Positions 26,806 to 36,212 are shown, numbered from the stretch's first letter. The stretch is DNA of 45,416 bases from Dendronalium phyllosphericum CENA369 (GCF_016056275.1 NZ_JAECZA010000312.1:1-45416); one strand, 5' to 3'. Notes: generated by a model from the sequence alone, not told the origin. Made by a program: numbers and translations.

Positions 26806-28098
26806 GTGGGTGTAAAGCTGGGAATACTTGGATTAGGAACTGTAGGAACGGGTACGGTGCAGTTACTGCAAGACTTAGTTGGTCGTCACCCGTTATTACA
26901 GGAAATAGAGATATATCGGGTGGGAGTACGATCGCTCTCTAAACCCCGTGCGGTAGAATTGCCAGAGGGGATAATTACCACAGATTTAGAGGCAATTGTC
27001 AATGACCCTACGGTAGATATAGTAGTTGAAGTTATGGGGGGATTGGAACCAGCGCGATCGCTTATCCTGAAAGCCCTGAGTCATGGCAAGCATGTAGTTA
27101 CCGCCAATAAAGCAGCGATCGCTCGTTTTGGGGCAGAAATTTTTACAGCTGCCAATCAAGCCGGAGTATATGTGATGCTAGAAGCCGCTGTTGGCGGTGG
27201 CATTCCTGTAATTCAACCTTTAAAGCAGTCGTTAAGTGTTAATCAAATTAACGCCGTTACTGGCATTGTTAACGGTACGACTAACTACATCCTGACGCGG
27301 ATGCAAACAGAAGGTAGTAACTTCGACGATGTTTTAGCTGATGCCCAAAAGTTGGGCTACGCCGAAGCCGACCCCACCGCTGATGTTGATGGCTTAGATG
27401 CAGCAGATAAAATCGCCATCCTGGCATCATTGGGTTTTGGTGGGCGCATTCATCTGGAAGATGTTTACTGTGAAGGAATTCGGCAAGTTAGTAAAACAGA
27501 TATTGCCTACGCCGAAAAATTAGGATTCGCGATCAAATTATTGGCGATCGCTAAAAGAACTTTTTCATCTCCTTCATCTCCTCTTTCCGTTCGCGTCCAT
27601 CCCACTTTAGTACCCAAAGCACACCCTTTAGCTAGCATTAACGGAGTTTATAACGCCATTCTTGTAGAAGGGGAACCCATCGGACAAGTGATGTTTTTTG
27701 GCCCCGGTGCTGGTGCTGGTGCAACTGCTAGTGCCGTATCTGCGGATATCTTAAATCTCGTCGCTACCCTCAAAACCAGTACAACTAATCCGAATCCTTT
27801 ATTAGCGTGTAGACATCAAGATTACTGTGAAATTGCTCCAATTGCGGAACTCGTGACGCGATTTTATGCTCGGTTCCTCACCAAAGATCGACCTGGAGTT
27901 ATCGGTAAACTAGGTACTTGCTTTGGCAATTTTGGTGTCAGCTTAGAGTCAATCGTCCAAACTGGCTTTCAGGAAGAACTAGCAGAGATTGTTGTTGTCA
28001 CTTACGATGTGCAAGAAGGAAACTTTCGGCAAGCCCTTGCAGAAATTCGCAATCTAGAGGCAATAGACAGTATTCCTAGCATACTGCGGGTATTGTGA
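26806..28098 (+). CDS. hom: Homoserine dehydrogenase
   Basis: Reduces aspartate semialdehyde to homoserine in the threonine and methionine branch. 430 residues. NAD(P) motif GLGTVGTG near 9-16, family segments VTANKAAIA, AAVGGGIPVI, NGTTNYILTRM and the YAEADPTADVDGLDAADK signature, and a C-terminal ACT domain (about 350-425: KDRPGVIGKLGTCFGNFGVS) that usually carries threonine feedback control. The start is a GTG (26806) that begins exactly at the nucleotide-binding strand (VKLGILGLG). Repeats fill the upstream spacer, and the ribosome site is weak. Confidence 0.96.
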   Translation: MGVKLGILGLGTVGTGTVQLLQDLVGRHPLLQEIEIYRVGVRSLSKPRAVELPEGIITTDLEAIVNDPTVDIVVEVMGGLEPARSLILKALSHGKHVVTANKAAIARFGAEIFTAANQAGVYVMLEAAVGGGIPVIQPLKQSLSVNQINAVTGIVNGTTNYILTRMQTEGSNFDDVLADAQKLGYAEADPTADVDGLDAADKIAILASLGFGGRIHLEDVYCEGIRQVSKTDIAYAEKLGFAIKLLAIAKRTFSSPSSPLSVRVHPTLVPKAHPLASINGVYNAILVEGEPIGQVMFFGPGAGAGATASAVSADILNLVATLKTSTTNPNPLLACRHQDYCEIAPIAELVTRFYARFLTKDRPGVIGKLGTCFGNFGVSLESIVQTGFQEELAEIVVVTYDVQEGNFRQALAEIRNLEAIDSIPSILRVL

Positions 28099-28175
28099 AA
28101 CAATTGAAATAGTTATGAGTTTATGAATTACAAACTCCTAACTCCTAACTCCTAACTTTTAACTGGGTAATTACG

Positions 28176-29252
28176 ATGACAAATAGACCTCCTTTCGATC
28201 CAGAGTCATCTGAGAAATCTGCCCTTGGCTTCGATGAATTTATCGGAATTTTCGTTGCTTTCACTACCATTGGTGGAATTCTATTTTGGTCATTTTCCCA
28301 TAAGGATCGTGGCTGGAACTTTAATGGAGTACTGTCACCTTTACCGACTCCATCTGCTAGCGTTCAACCTAATAACCTACCATCACCATCACTGACTCCT
28401 CAGTTGGAACCGAACAAGGATTCTAACTTCAACACTGTGCCATCGTCGCCAAATGATGTTGTTGAACCTAGTATTACCCCAGCCCCAATTGACCCGGTAA
28501 CTCCTACCCCCAGACTTCCATTTAGTAAAGTGCCTCCCATCGAGTCAACAAGCACACAGGAGCCTACTTATCTAGCTAAAAACTTTGAGTCGTCAATTCA
28601 ATCATCACCTTTACCTTTAGTCTCGCCTACCGAACAGAAGTCAACTATTCCCCCACCAATTGCATTTAACGATGTGTCTACTGACTTTTGGGCAGGTCGT
28701 TTTATAAACGTTCTTTCTTCTCGTGGGATTATTAAAGGCTTTCCAGATTATTCTTTTCGACCCAATCAGCCTGTTAACCGTGCCGAATTTGCTGCTATAC
28801 TCCAACGAGCTTTTGAAAAAGAAGGTAATAACTCCACCATATCTTTTAAAGATGTGTCAGCAAACTTCTGGGCAATACCAGCTATTAACCAAGCTATTAA
28901 TAGTGGATTTTTAAAAGGTTATCCGAACAAAGTCTTTAAACCAGAACAGAAAATTTCGCACGTACAAGTGTTGGTTGCTCTTGTTAGCGGCTTGAATCTC
29001 AAAGAACCAGCTGCTCCTTCTCAAGTTTTAAGTATTTACGAAGATGCTAAAGATATTCCTAAATATGCCACTGGTAAGATAGCAACTGCCACAGCCAATG
29101 GTCTTGTAATTAACTATCCCAATCCCAAAGTTTTTGCTCCCAATAAAGAAGCTACCCGTGCTGAAGTAGCTGCAATGGTTCATCAAGCTTTAGTGCAAAC
29201 TGGAAAAGTAGATAAAATTTCGTCTGAAAATATTGTGCAACTGCCTCAGTGA
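28176..29252 (+). CDS. SLH-domain envelope protein
   Basis: 358 residues. A hydrophobic segment at about 20-42 (FIGIFVAFTTIGGILFWSF) anchors it in the membrane, followed by a Pro/Ser/Thr-rich linker to about 160. Three S-layer homology repeats then follow, starting near 164 (FNDVSTDFWAGRFIN ... GFPDYSFRPNQPVNRAEFA), 224 (FKDVSANFWAIPAIN ... GYPNKVFKPEQKI) and 288 (YEDAKDIPKYATGKI ... NKEATRAEVAAMV). SLH domains bind peptidoglycan-linked polymers, so it probably tethers the envelope layers. It follows hom by 77 bases with repeat sequence between them. Confidence 0.9.
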   Translation: MTNRPPFDPESSEKSALGFDEFIGIFVAFTTIGGILFWSFSHKDRGWNFNGVLSPLPTPSASVQPNNLPSPSLTPQLEPNKDSNFNTVPSSPNDVVEPSITPAPIDPVTPTPRLPFSKVPPIESTSTQEPTYLAKNFESSIQSSPLPLVSPTEQKSTIPPPIAFNDVSTDFWAGRFINVLSSRGIIKGFPDYSFRPNQPVNRAEFAAILQRAFEKEGNNSTISFKDVSANFWAIPAINQAINSGFLKGYPNKVFKPEQKISHVQVLVALVSGLNLKEPAAPSQVLSIYEDAKDIPKYATGKIATATANGLVINYPNPKVFAPNKEATRAEVAAMVHQALVQTGKVDKISSENIVQLPQ

Positions 29253-29553
29253 AGCATAAAAAGAATTATTTTGCCTTTTGACAACTAAAAACTTATACCT
29301 ATTTGAAAAAATAATACAACACATGGGCAAACCCCTCCCCAGCCCTCCCCTTACCAAGGAGAGAGTACCCGATAGGGCGGGTAGGGCGATCTGTTGCAAA
29401 CATTTTTTGAATTTGTATTACCCTTTTTTTGCGATAAATTTTAAGCATTTAAAAAAGCCTGAGCGGTGGCTTTCACTGCTCAAGCTTCTGTAATTTTAAA
29501 CCGAAGTATTACGCCCGTAGGTTAGTTTTTTGGACGATAGCATCGGTAAAATA
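29253..29553. other. Convergent spacer
   Basis: Separates the SLH gene (plus) from the CAAD gene (minus). Contains a CCCTCCCC-type low-complexity repeat at 29330-29360 and a terminator hairpin at 29450-29488. No gene. Confidence 0.55.
29450..29488 (-). terminator. Intrinsic terminator of the CAAD-domain gene
   Basis: TGAGCGGTG and CACTGCTCA pair over nine positions (one G-U) around GCTTT; on the minus strand TTTTTT follows. It lies about 70 bases after the CAAD gene stop. Confidence 0.72.
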
Positions 29554-29982
29554 TTAAACTTCTTTGCCGACGACTTGTGATTTGAGAGTTGTAATTTCGT
29601 CAGTCAACTCTCGTCTCGTTGAAGCTTTCAGTAAATAACGGTAAACAAACCAAGCAGAGTAACCAATACCAATCAACTCGAAGGTAGGTGCGACTAAAGG
29701 AATATCATTCAAAGCATCTAATATCGCCAAGAGTACTCTAACCGCAACAAGTGCTCCTAGAATTAAACCAACGCTAACCAATGGTTGCTTGTACCGATTG
29801 AACAAGCTTCCTACATATTCGGGTAATGTCGCTAAAAAGCTGGAAATTTGTTCTCCATATTTTAGCCATTCCTCTTGAGACTGTGCAGGAGGTTGGAGTT
29901 TGGTAATAGTTCCTGTTTGGCTATTGATATCTGGCACTGTTGTCTCTTTAGATGTGGTTTCTGTGAATTCCGGTTCTTGCAT
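29554..29982 (-). CDS. CAAD-domain (CURT1-like) thylakoid membrane protein
   Basis: From the ATG at 29980-29982, with GGAAG upstream, the product has 142 residues. The N-terminal half is polar. The CAAD domain follows (about 60-140): an amphipathic helix (ISSFLATLPEYVGSLFNRY), two membrane helices (LVSVGLILGALVAVRVLLAI and PTFELIGIGYSAWFVYRYLL) and a basic-acidic C-terminal helix (STRRELTDEI). This is the fold appended to some cyanobacterial aminoacyl-tRNA synthetases and shared with CURT1, which bends thylakoid membranes. The stand-alone form fits a CURT1 homologue. A longer frame to 30234 adds 84 residues unlike the family. Confidence 0.88.
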   Translation of the reverse strand: MQEPEFTETTSKETTVPDINSQTGTITKLQPPAQSQEEWLKYGEQISSFLATLPEYVGSLFNRYKQPLVSVGLILGALVAVRVLLAILDALNDIPLVAPTFELIGIGYSAWFVYRYLLKASTRRELTDEITTLKSQVVGKEV

Positions 29983-30801
29983 TTTCACTTCCAATAAATT
30001 TGACAGTTGGGTTTTTCTAATCTGGACAATGACAACCAAAGGGCTGCTGATCGGGTAATACACTCGTGCATTACCACAACTGGATTTAGAGCATAAAAGG
30101 GTTAATGTCAACCATAATTGCTCTATAACCTCCGTTGCATCAACTACAAGGTAGACAGTCAGTAGGAGGATAGAAGTCAGAAAGTGGCAGGATTGGTTAT
30201 AACCAGCTTTCTGAGTTCTATTTTTATGAATCAACTGAATCCTCAGGTTGTAATTATCTGATGCCGTGTCAGTTGTTCATAACCGTACTCATTAAAGTAC
30301 AAATCATGCAAAAATCAGACCACTTCTCATTTATATAAGGATAAATGCCGAATTTATCTGATATTAAAGCTATCTTAAGCCGCGTTCGTCAATTGAGCTA
30401 TTTGTTCTTGATATTAAACCGTAATAAAAGTTTTCACGTATTAATTTAGACTAGACATAATGATTGCTTTATGATATACGTCTCAAACTAGTGCAGCGTG
30501 GCGGACAAGCTTCGCCTAAGGCAAAGGGTAAAGGAATTAAACAAGTTCTTCCCCTTTCCCTTTAAACTTTTCCCTATACCAAAGGCTTTGATTGTATTTC
30601 ATAGAAGTTCTGAAATAATCAGAAAAGGCTTGAGGAGATAATCAAAAAGATTAGTAGTTCTCCCCTAGCCTCTTAGTAAAGCTAAACTGTTACACCTAAA
30701 AAATAGCACATCGACTCAACTAGACCGCTAGCTATTGACAGTGAGCAGTTATCAGTCATTAGTCATCAGTTAACATTAATGCTAATTAAAGGTGCTTTAT
30801 G
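29983..30801. other. Spacer with palindromes upstream of the CAAD gene
   Basis: No gene is seen. A perfect 12-base palindrome TGGTTATAACCA is at 30194-30205 inside longer CAGAAAG/CTTTCTG arms. An AGGCT...AGCCT type hairpin lies near 30626-30672, and STRR-like 'cagttatcagtcattagtcatcagtt' near 30745-30772. Confidence 0.45.
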
Positions 30802-31263
30802 TTAGTCCCAATCAGGAATAACTTCACCCGCACCTTCTCCACCGACACCGATTCCAGTGTGATAGATTTCAGCATCAGTGATATTCATATTGTTCATTGA
30901 TGCCCCATACACATTAGAGTCAACAATTTGAGCGCGAGTAAAATTTACTCCGTTGAGATTCGCTTTTTTGAAATTGACGTTGGTGACTAAGGCTTGGGTT
31001 AAGTTAGCCTCTTTCAAATTAGCATTGGTAAAATCTGCACCTTCGAGGTTAGCTCCAGAAAGGTTAGCACCTTGGAGATTTGCTCCTCGTAAATCAGCGC
31101 CAATTAAATGAGCGCCACTGAGGTTCACGCCTGATAGATTACACCCAGTGCATTCCCCAGTTGAAGATAGTTTTTGTAAGTCTTGTGAATTCCCAGCATT
31201 GACCGCGCTAATGAAAAAGAGGGGAGTTGCTAAGGCTAAAGCCCCGAATAGCTTGAGTTTCAT
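30802..31263 (-). CDS. Secreted pentapeptide-repeat protein
   Basis: From the ATG at 31261-31263, with AGGGGA upstream, the product is 153 residues. Residues 1-23 are a signal peptide (KLFGALALATPLFFISAVNA). A short linker with the Cys pair ECTGCNL leads into about 16 pentapeptide repeats of the A(D/N)LxX type (NLSGVNLSGAHLIGADLRG and onward to about 130), which form a right-handed quadrilateral beta helix. The tail ends in GEGAGEVIPDWD. It should act in the periplasm or lumen; the role is unknown. Pentapeptide proteins are abundant in Nostocales. Confidence 0.88.
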   Translation of the reverse strand: MKLKLFGALALATPLFFISAVNAGNSQDLQKLSSTGECTGCNLSGVNLSGAHLIGADLRGANLQGANLSGANLEGADFTNANLKEANLTQALVTNVNFKKANLNGVNFTRAQIVDSNVYGASMNNMNITDAEIYHTGIGVGGEGAGEVIPDWD

Positions 31264-31575
31264 AAAGTTGTCCCCTTTGTAATTAAATTGCATCCGTTCT
31301 TTCCCACACGCTCCTATTATCTCATTAAGTTGCTTGAGGGTGTTAATTTAACTCACCAACTATTTGTGTTGGGAAATATTTTGGTGCGGATGCCAGAAAT
31401 ATTAGTGGTTATAGGTTTTGGCTATTTATGAGCGTTATCATCTGCAAAAATACCACGATAAAACAAGTGTTAAATCTTGTTAAGAAACTACATTATTCAG
31501 AATAGTTTTGTCATGAGATTTTAACCATTATTATTCTGTTATCAAATAATACTTGATAGGTTTGATATTAGTAAT
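31264..31575. other. Spacer upstream of the pentapeptide gene
   Basis: AT-rich sequence between two minus-strand genes. It should hold the promoter of the pentapeptide gene. I see no gene, RNA or strong hairpin. Confidence 0.45.
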
Positions 31576-32439
31576 CTAGATTACTAAGAATTCCTTGATA
31601 TACTGATTAACTTTTTCGGGCTGTTCTTGCTGCACCCAGTGACCGCAATGGGGAATATACCTAATTTTTAGGTTTCTGACATAGGCTGTGGTGTCGTAGG
31701 TGAGTTCCTTACCAAGTGCAGTATCGTTTTCTCCCCAAATCATCAGTGTTGGCACATCTAAAATACCCCATTTTTTATTGGGCATAAATTGCGATAAACT
31801 GTTGCGGTAATAGTTCAACATTGCAGCGATCGCACCGCGTTTTGCCGCAGCATCTTTATAAGCATCTAGGTCTGCTTGAGTAAAAGCATTTTTATTAAAG
31901 GCTGTACCTTGAATAGTCCGTTCAATTAATTGAAAATCAGCAGATTGTAAAAGTAATTCTGGTAGTAAAGGCAGTTGAAACAAGAAGATGTACCAGCTGC
32001 GGAGTAACTGTTGGGGAGTAGATAAGCCTTGAACAAACTTGGCTGGGTGAGGTAGATTGAGTACGATTAATCGCTCTACCATTTCCGGATGAGCATAGGC
32101 AAAAAACCAAGCGATCGCTCCTCCCCAATCATGTCCAACTAAAATACATTTGTCGTATCCTAATCCTTTAATTACTCCCTCGATATCTTTAACAAATTCA
32201 TCCATGACATAAGCAGATTGTTCTTTTGGTTTATCGCTATCGTTATAGCCGCGCAAATCAAGAGCAACTACTTGGAAATACTTGGCAAATTCTGGGATTT
32301 GATGCCGCCAAGAATACCAAAACTCTGGAAACCCATGTAACATGACCATCAAGGGGCCTGCGCCTTGGGTAACATAGTGTAGTTTCACTCCATTAGTAGT
32401 GATATATTCGTGTTTCCAAGAATTTTGTGTTACAGACAT
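31576..32439 (-). CDS. Alpha/beta hydrolase of the epoxide hydrolase/haloalkane dehalogenase type
   Basis: 287 residues. Oxyanion motif HGFPEFWYSW (35-44), nucleophile Asp104 in VGHDWGGAIAW, acid Asp239 in LMIWGENDTAL, and base His267 in PHCGHWVQQEQPE form a complete catalytic set. An Asp nucleophile in GHDWGG indicates epoxide hydrolase or dehalogenase chemistry and not esterase activity. The HGFPE motif with a following Trp favours epoxide hydrolase or fluoroacetate-dehalogenase relatives; the substrate is unknown. No signal peptide, so it is cytosolic. It stands alone. Confidence 0.9.
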   Translation of the reverse strand: MSVTQNSWKHEYITTNGVKLHYVTQGAGPLMVMLHGFPEFWYSWRHQIPEFAKYFQVVALDLRGYNDSDKPKEQSAYVMDEFVKDIEGVIKGLGYDKCILVGHDWGGAIAWFFAYAHPEMVERLIVLNLPHPAKFVQGLSTPQQLLRSWYIFLFQLPLLPELLLQSADFQLIERTIQGTAFNKNAFTQADLDAYKDAAAKRGAIAAMLNYYRNSLSQFMPNKKWGILDVPTLMIWGENDTALGKELTYDTTAYVRNLKIRYIPHCGHWVQQEQPEKVNQYIKEFLVI

Positions 32440-32652
32440 ATGTTGTATTTATTTCTGGTAGAACTTTACTGTTGTTTAAATTATGTTGAGGTTAACTATC
32501 AAAACATCTGTTAAAAGACAGTTGTCGTCTGGTAACTCACCCTTGGGTAGATGTTGTCGTCAAGTCAGGAAACTCTCATAAAAGTATTTATAGAGTATTG
32601 GGAAACTCTTCACTATTTCTTTCCCAGTCCCCAGTCCCCTAACAGATAAACC

Positions 32653-33804
32653 ATGAACATAAAAGAAATACGTGGTATCTGGTTGACCACTACCGACAGT
32701 AAAGTTCTCCGGTCAAAGCAACGTATTGCCGAGGCGATGGATTTCCTCGCCGAAACAGGATTTAACGTGGTGTTTCCTGTGGTTTGGAACAAGGGAGTCA
32801 CTCTGTATCCCAGCCAGACAATGCAACAAATTTTTGGGGTCGAAATAGACCCCATGTCCGTTGGACGCGATCCTTTAGCAGAAGTAATTACAGAAGCGCG
32901 GCGGGTTGGCTTAAAAGTCATCCCTTGGTTTGAGTACGGTTTTGCCAGTTCCTACAATTTGAATGGTGGCGTAATTTTACAGAAAAAACCAGAATGGGCA
33001 GCCCTTGACTGCAATGGTAATCTACTGAAGAAAAATGGTTTCGAGTGGATGAATGCCCTTGACCCCCAGGTGCAAGAATTTCTGTTGAACTTGGTGCTGG
33101 AAGTAGTAAATAATTATGATGTTGATGGCATTCAAGGAGACGATCGCTTTCCTGCTTTACCTTGTGAAGGTGGCTACGATCGAGGAACTATCGCCCGCTA
33201 TCACCAACAGTTTCATCAAAATCCGCCACAGAACCCCAAAGATCGGCAATGGCTACAGTGGCGTGCAAATATTCTCATAGACTACTGGGCGCGTCTGTAC
33301 AGTGAAGTCAAAGCAGTTAATTCTGAATTATTGGTGTCGGTGGCTCCTAATATTTATGAATGGGCATTGCAAGAATATCTACAAGACTCACCCACATGGC
33401 TGAAACAGGGAATAGTCGATATTATCCACCCACAGATTTATCGCCGTGAGTTTAATAGTTACACAGCGATCGCCGATAAATTAGTCAATCAGCAGTTTAC
33501 AGATGCGACTTTGCCAAGGTTAGCGCCAGGAATTTTAATGAAGCTTGGCACTTACTGTATGAGTCCAGAATATCTAGTGCAGGCAATTGAATATAATCGC
33601 CAGCTAGGCATTCAAGGTGAAGTATTCTTTTTTTACGAGGGTTTGCGAGAGAATAACAACGCTCTAGCTAAGGTACTGCGAAATGGCCCTTATGCTCAGT
33701 CTGCCTCTTTTCCTACTTTGTCTGATTTGAGTGTTGCCAGGGCAAGTAACAAGAGAACATCTTCTATTTGGCAAGGCGTAGAGAGGTTTTTTAGAAATCT
33801 TTAG
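32653..33804 (+). CDS. GHL10-type glycoside hydrolase-like protein
   Basis: 383 residues matching the GHL10/UPF0748 family: EIRGIWLTTTDSKVL at the start, FNVVFPVVWNKGVTLYPS, then VIPWFEYGFASSYN, EWMNALDPQVQEFLL, DVDGIQGDDRFPALP and SVAPNIYEWAL. This is a TIM-barrel glycosidase-like fold; the family is thought to act on cell-wall or extracellular glycans. Acidic residues in IQGDDR and WFEYG are candidate catalytic groups. Most relatives have a lipoprotein signal or SLH domains; this one has no signal peptide, so it may be cytosolic or exported in another way. Confidence 0.88.
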   Translation: MNIKEIRGIWLTTTDSKVLRSKQRIAEAMDFLAETGFNVVFPVVWNKGVTLYPSQTMQQIFGVEIDPMSVGRDPLAEVITEARRVGLKVIPWFEYGFASSYNLNGGVILQKKPEWAALDCNGNLLKKNGFEWMNALDPQVQEFLLNLVLEVVNNYDVDGIQGDDRFPALPCEGGYDRGTIARYHQQFHQNPPQNPKDRQWLQWRANILIDYWARLYSEVKAVNSELLVSVAPNIYEWALQEYLQDSPTWLKQGIVDIIHPQIYRREFNSYTAIADKLVNQQFTDATLPRLAPGILMKLGTYCMSPEYLVQAIEYNRQLGIQGEVFFFYEGLRENNNALAKVLRNGPYAQSASFPTLSDLSVARASNKRTSSIWQGVERFFRNL

Positions 33805-33845
33805 CTATGAATGCAACAAGCCTTATTGCTCAGATCGCCTATCAG

Positions 33846-34076
33846 CTATTTTTCTTTAGAATCAGGCTTATCCTCTTCATAAACTAATAAGTCTCCAGGC
33901 TGACACTTGAGTGCTTTACAAAGTGCATTCAACGTCGATTCGTCAATTCTGGTGAAGTGGCGACGAACTTTTAGCCTCGAAATCGATCTAGCATTCATTC
34001 CAGTTAAAACAGCCAGTTCTTTGTTACTAATATTGCGTTCAGCCATTATGACTGCTAATTTCCATCGAATCACCAC
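33846..34076 (-). CDS. XRE/Cro-type helix-turn-helix regulator
   Basis: 76 residues. A single HTH_3-like domain: WKLAVIMAERNISNKELAVLTGMNARSISRLK contains the helix-turn-helix, and ALKCQPGDLLVYEE is the typical end. The start is GTG at 34074-34076. The HTH turn is slightly unusual (TGMNARSISRLKVRRH with several Arg). Such short proteins often act as antitoxins or regulators, but no toxin gene is adjacent. Targets unknown. Confidence 0.85.
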   Translation of the reverse strand: MVIRWKLAVIMAERNISNKELAVLTGMNARSISRLKVRRHFTRIDESTLNALCKALKCQPGDLLVYEEDKPDSKEK

Positions 34077-34420
34077 AAAAACGCTCAGTTAATATCCGTG
34101 ATGTAGCAAGGCAGATGCTAACACTTTGTTTTAGCAATTATGATTTATTAGACTGTTACAGTCTTTTATTAGACCGGAGCGGTTGTAAATATTTTCGATT
34201 CACAATATATTAGGTATGTACAGATAACAAAGCGATCGCTCCCTCGCCTGGAAAACTTGAGAGCGTAGACGCTTTGCGGCTTGTCGCCAGACATCGCGCG
34301 TTCATCAACTAAAAATTAGGTGATACATACCATGATAAAGACCTATGCCCGTTGTAAACGCAACAGAAGCATAAAAATCTTGCTTTATTTACTCAGGACT
34401 CAGAACTCAGCACTCAGCAC

Positions 34421-34564
34421 TCTAAAGATAGCGTTAACAGTATTGTTCGCAACTTGCATGTTCTCGGTTTTGCTGAGGTAGGCGAATGGACTCCACCGTT
34501 ACCGTCGCCTGTGAATGGAGAAGTCATTAGAATTTTGACTCGTTACATGAATACGAGCGATTAA
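34421..34564 (+). pseudogene. C-terminal remnant of a small conserved protein
   Basis: An open frame without a proper start reads ...SKDSVNSIVRNLHVLGFAEV, then GEWTPPLPSPVNGEVIRILT, ending RYMNTSD and TAA at 34562-34564. The sequence looks like real protein (the 'LGFA...EWTP' stretch is familiar from short Nostoc proteins), but its 5' part is replaced by STRR repeats directly upstream. Probably a truncated gene. Confidence 0.45.
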
Positions 34565-34572
34565 ATCTTGAG

Positions 34573-34597
34573 TGCGTAGACGCGAAAAGTCTACGCA
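34573..34597 (+). repeat. TGCGTAGAC/GTCTACGCA hairpin before the DUF2358 gene
   Basis: Perfect nine-base arms at 34573-34581 and 34589-34597 with a 7-base loop, 34 bases before the DUF2358 start. It belongs to the GTAGACGC interspersed-repeat type and would lie in the leader of the gene. Confidence 0.6.
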
Positions 34598-34631
34598 AAC
34601 GTTGTAAAATTCTTTCTAAAGAACTAGGCGT

Positions 34632-35057
34632 ATGGAATCTCAATTGCAAGTAGATCGGGTAATTCAAACTCTCAACCAAGATTTACCGACACTTTTTGAG
34701 AAAGATATCTCTTACGACATCTACACGCAAGATATCTACTTTCAAGACCCGGTAAACAAATTCAAGTGGAAATTTAACTATCGCATCATATTTTGGACAT
34801 TACGATTTCATGCTGGGCTATTCTTTAGCCAAATTTACTTTGATGTGCATGAAATCTATCAGTCAGCCGAAGATACGATTTTAGCAAAGTGGACAGTTCG
34901 CGGAGTATTGCGCGTTCCGTGGAAAGCAAAGGTGTTTTTCAATGGCTATTCCACGTATAAACTCAACCAAAATAATTTGATCTACAAGCATATCGACACC
35001 TGGGATCGCAAACCAAGTGAAATTGTACGGCAATTCTTTCACAAAGGCAGAAATTAG
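34632..35057 (+). CDS. DUF2358 family protein
   Basis: 141 residues that match the cyanobacterial/plastid DUF2358 family, an NTF2-like fold: LPTLFEKDISYDIYTQDIYF, then QDPVNKFKWKFNYRIIFWTLRFHAG, the central QSAEDTILAKWTVRG and C-terminal GYSTYKLNQNNLIYKHIDTWD. NTF2-like proteins bind small ligands, but no function is known for this family. It stands alone. The ATG has only a weak ribosome site (AAGAACTAGG). Confidence 0.85.
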   Translation: MESQLQVDRVIQTLNQDLPTLFEKDISYDIYTQDIYFQDPVNKFKWKFNYRIIFWTLRFHAGLFFSQIYFDVHEIYQSAEDTILAKWTVRGVLRVPWKAKVFFNGYSTYKLNQNNLIYKHIDTWDRKPSEIVRQFFHKGRN

Positions 35058-35353
35058 GTGAGAGATTTCATAGATATTCAGTAGCTAGCGACTCTATGAA
35101 AATTTAGAGACACAAATGATGATGTATATGTAAGCAGATAAAGACTGACTATGCCAGTATCTTTAGAAATATTTATTGTGGTCATATATTATACATTTTA
35201 TCAAAGACTGTGTAGATTACTATCTAATAAGTTAAGTTTTGCTTATTTTAGGATTTTTTGAGATTTTATCTCTTAAGATTTTCTTTAGATTGTTTGATGC
35301 TCCACTATGATAAGGGGCAACAACGATGAGCAGTTGCAATGAGGGTATGTACC
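35058..35353. other. Spacer with no recognisable feature
   Basis: AT-rich DNA between DUF2358 and the next small gene. I see no RNA gene or strong hairpin. Confidence 0.4.
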
Positions 35354-35569
35354 GTGAAAGCTTCAGCATTACGTCATCTCTGGTTTTTAATTGAGGAAAC
35401 CCAGACTAGCACTCTTCTGGGATTCAGCGATGCGGAACTGATCCAGCAATTATTAAGACAAGTTGAACAAGATAAGCTACTAACTGGTGAAGAAAGTAAC
35501 ACGATGCAAGCTTACATTCGTTCCAGAGTCCCATTAATTCGCGACTTGGCTCAGGCACGTATGGCTTAG
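35354..35569 (+). CDS. Small conserved cyanobacterial protein (71 aa)
   Basis: From the GTG at 35354, with GAGG 8 bases upstream, the protein reads MKASALRHLWFLIEETQTST and continues to VPLIRDLAQARMA, 71 residues. An ATG at 35339 in the same frame adds five residues. It is helical and soluble; the 'LL.Fsd.eLiqqLL.qve....L..ee......Yi.sr..LIRD.A..R' pattern is conserved in short cyanobacterial proteins. Function unknown. Confidence 0.65.
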   Translation: MKASALRHLWFLIEETQTSTLLGFSDAELIQQLLRQVEQDKLLTGEESNTMQAYIRSRVPLIRDLAQARMA

Positions 35570-35581
35570 GATGATTTGTAT

Positions 35582-35884
35582 CTATTTTGCCGATGCAACT
35601 AAAAGGCGAGGTTTGACTAAGAACTGCTCGTCTACATCACAGTTAACTTGCAGGCGTTCACAAGGAATCCGATCTGATAGTATAGCACTAGCCATTACAT
35701 AGGTATGGAATTCCATGTGCGCCTCTTGTGGTGCTTCAAAATAAAGACGTTGTCCTGGAAATACAACGCGCTCAAAGTACCAACCAGGAATATTAGAGAT
35801 TCGAGTAATCTGAATTTGATTAGTTACGTTAACGTAGCAGCAAAGAATATAGGTAGAACTGTCAGCAAGTAAAGAATTAAGCAT
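35582..35884 (-). CDS. DUF1830 family protein
   Basis: From the ATG at 35882-35884 the product is 100 residues. The core YILCCYVNVTNQIQITRISN, IPGWYFERVVFPGQRLYFEA, then PPE-like PQEAHMEFHT and IPCERLQV are all features of the cyanobacterial DUF1830 family. A TTG two codons upstream is also possible. Its 3' end meets the preceding gene's 3' end 12 bases away, so the two genes are convergent. Function unknown. Confidence 0.85.
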   Translation of the reverse strand: MLNSLLADSSTYILCCYVNVTNQIQITRISNIPGWYFERVVFPGQRLYFEAPQEAHMEFHTYVMASAILSDRIPCERLQVNCDVDEQFLVKPRLLVASAK

Positions 35885-36041
35885 TTTCAATAAACTAGAT
35901 TAAATCCTAATAACGCAACTAGGAAAAATTGAGCAGTTAGCAGTTTTGATTGCCTGACTAATAGCCTTTTATGTATCTAAAATTTTTTACTAAATAACAG
36001 CAGACAATAAACGCAACTATATAGCAAAGTTCTGAGTCACC

Positions 36042-36077
36042 GAAGTTTGCCCGGAGGGAAACCCTCCTCGCAACTTC
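36042..36077. repeat. Interspersed hairpin repeat (GGAGGG/CCCTCC)
   Basis: Outer arms GAAGTTTGC (36042-36050) and GCAACTTC (36070-36077) with inner arms GGAGGG (36053-36058) and CCCTCC (36062-36067). The design resembles the repeat inside the 7956 gene. Confidence 0.6.
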
Positions 36078-36212
36078 TCGCTGAGTATAAATGCAGTTGT
36101 TTGGTAGCTTTGAGGAATCAATACTGTCTTAACCTATGCTTCGATTGCTATATGTAACAGTTACGAATTTACCAGTTAACTATTAAGTTATGTAAATAAT
36201 TATTACACTTTT

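Larger units (their letters stand above)
34077..34631. other. Spacer with repeats and a gene remnant
   Basis: Contains a GTAGACGC/GCGGCTTGTCGCC-type interspersed repeat at 34262-34300, STRR-like copies of 'ctcagaactcagcactc' at 34392-34422, the gene remnant at 34421-34564 and a hairpin at 34573-34597. Confidence 0.55.
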
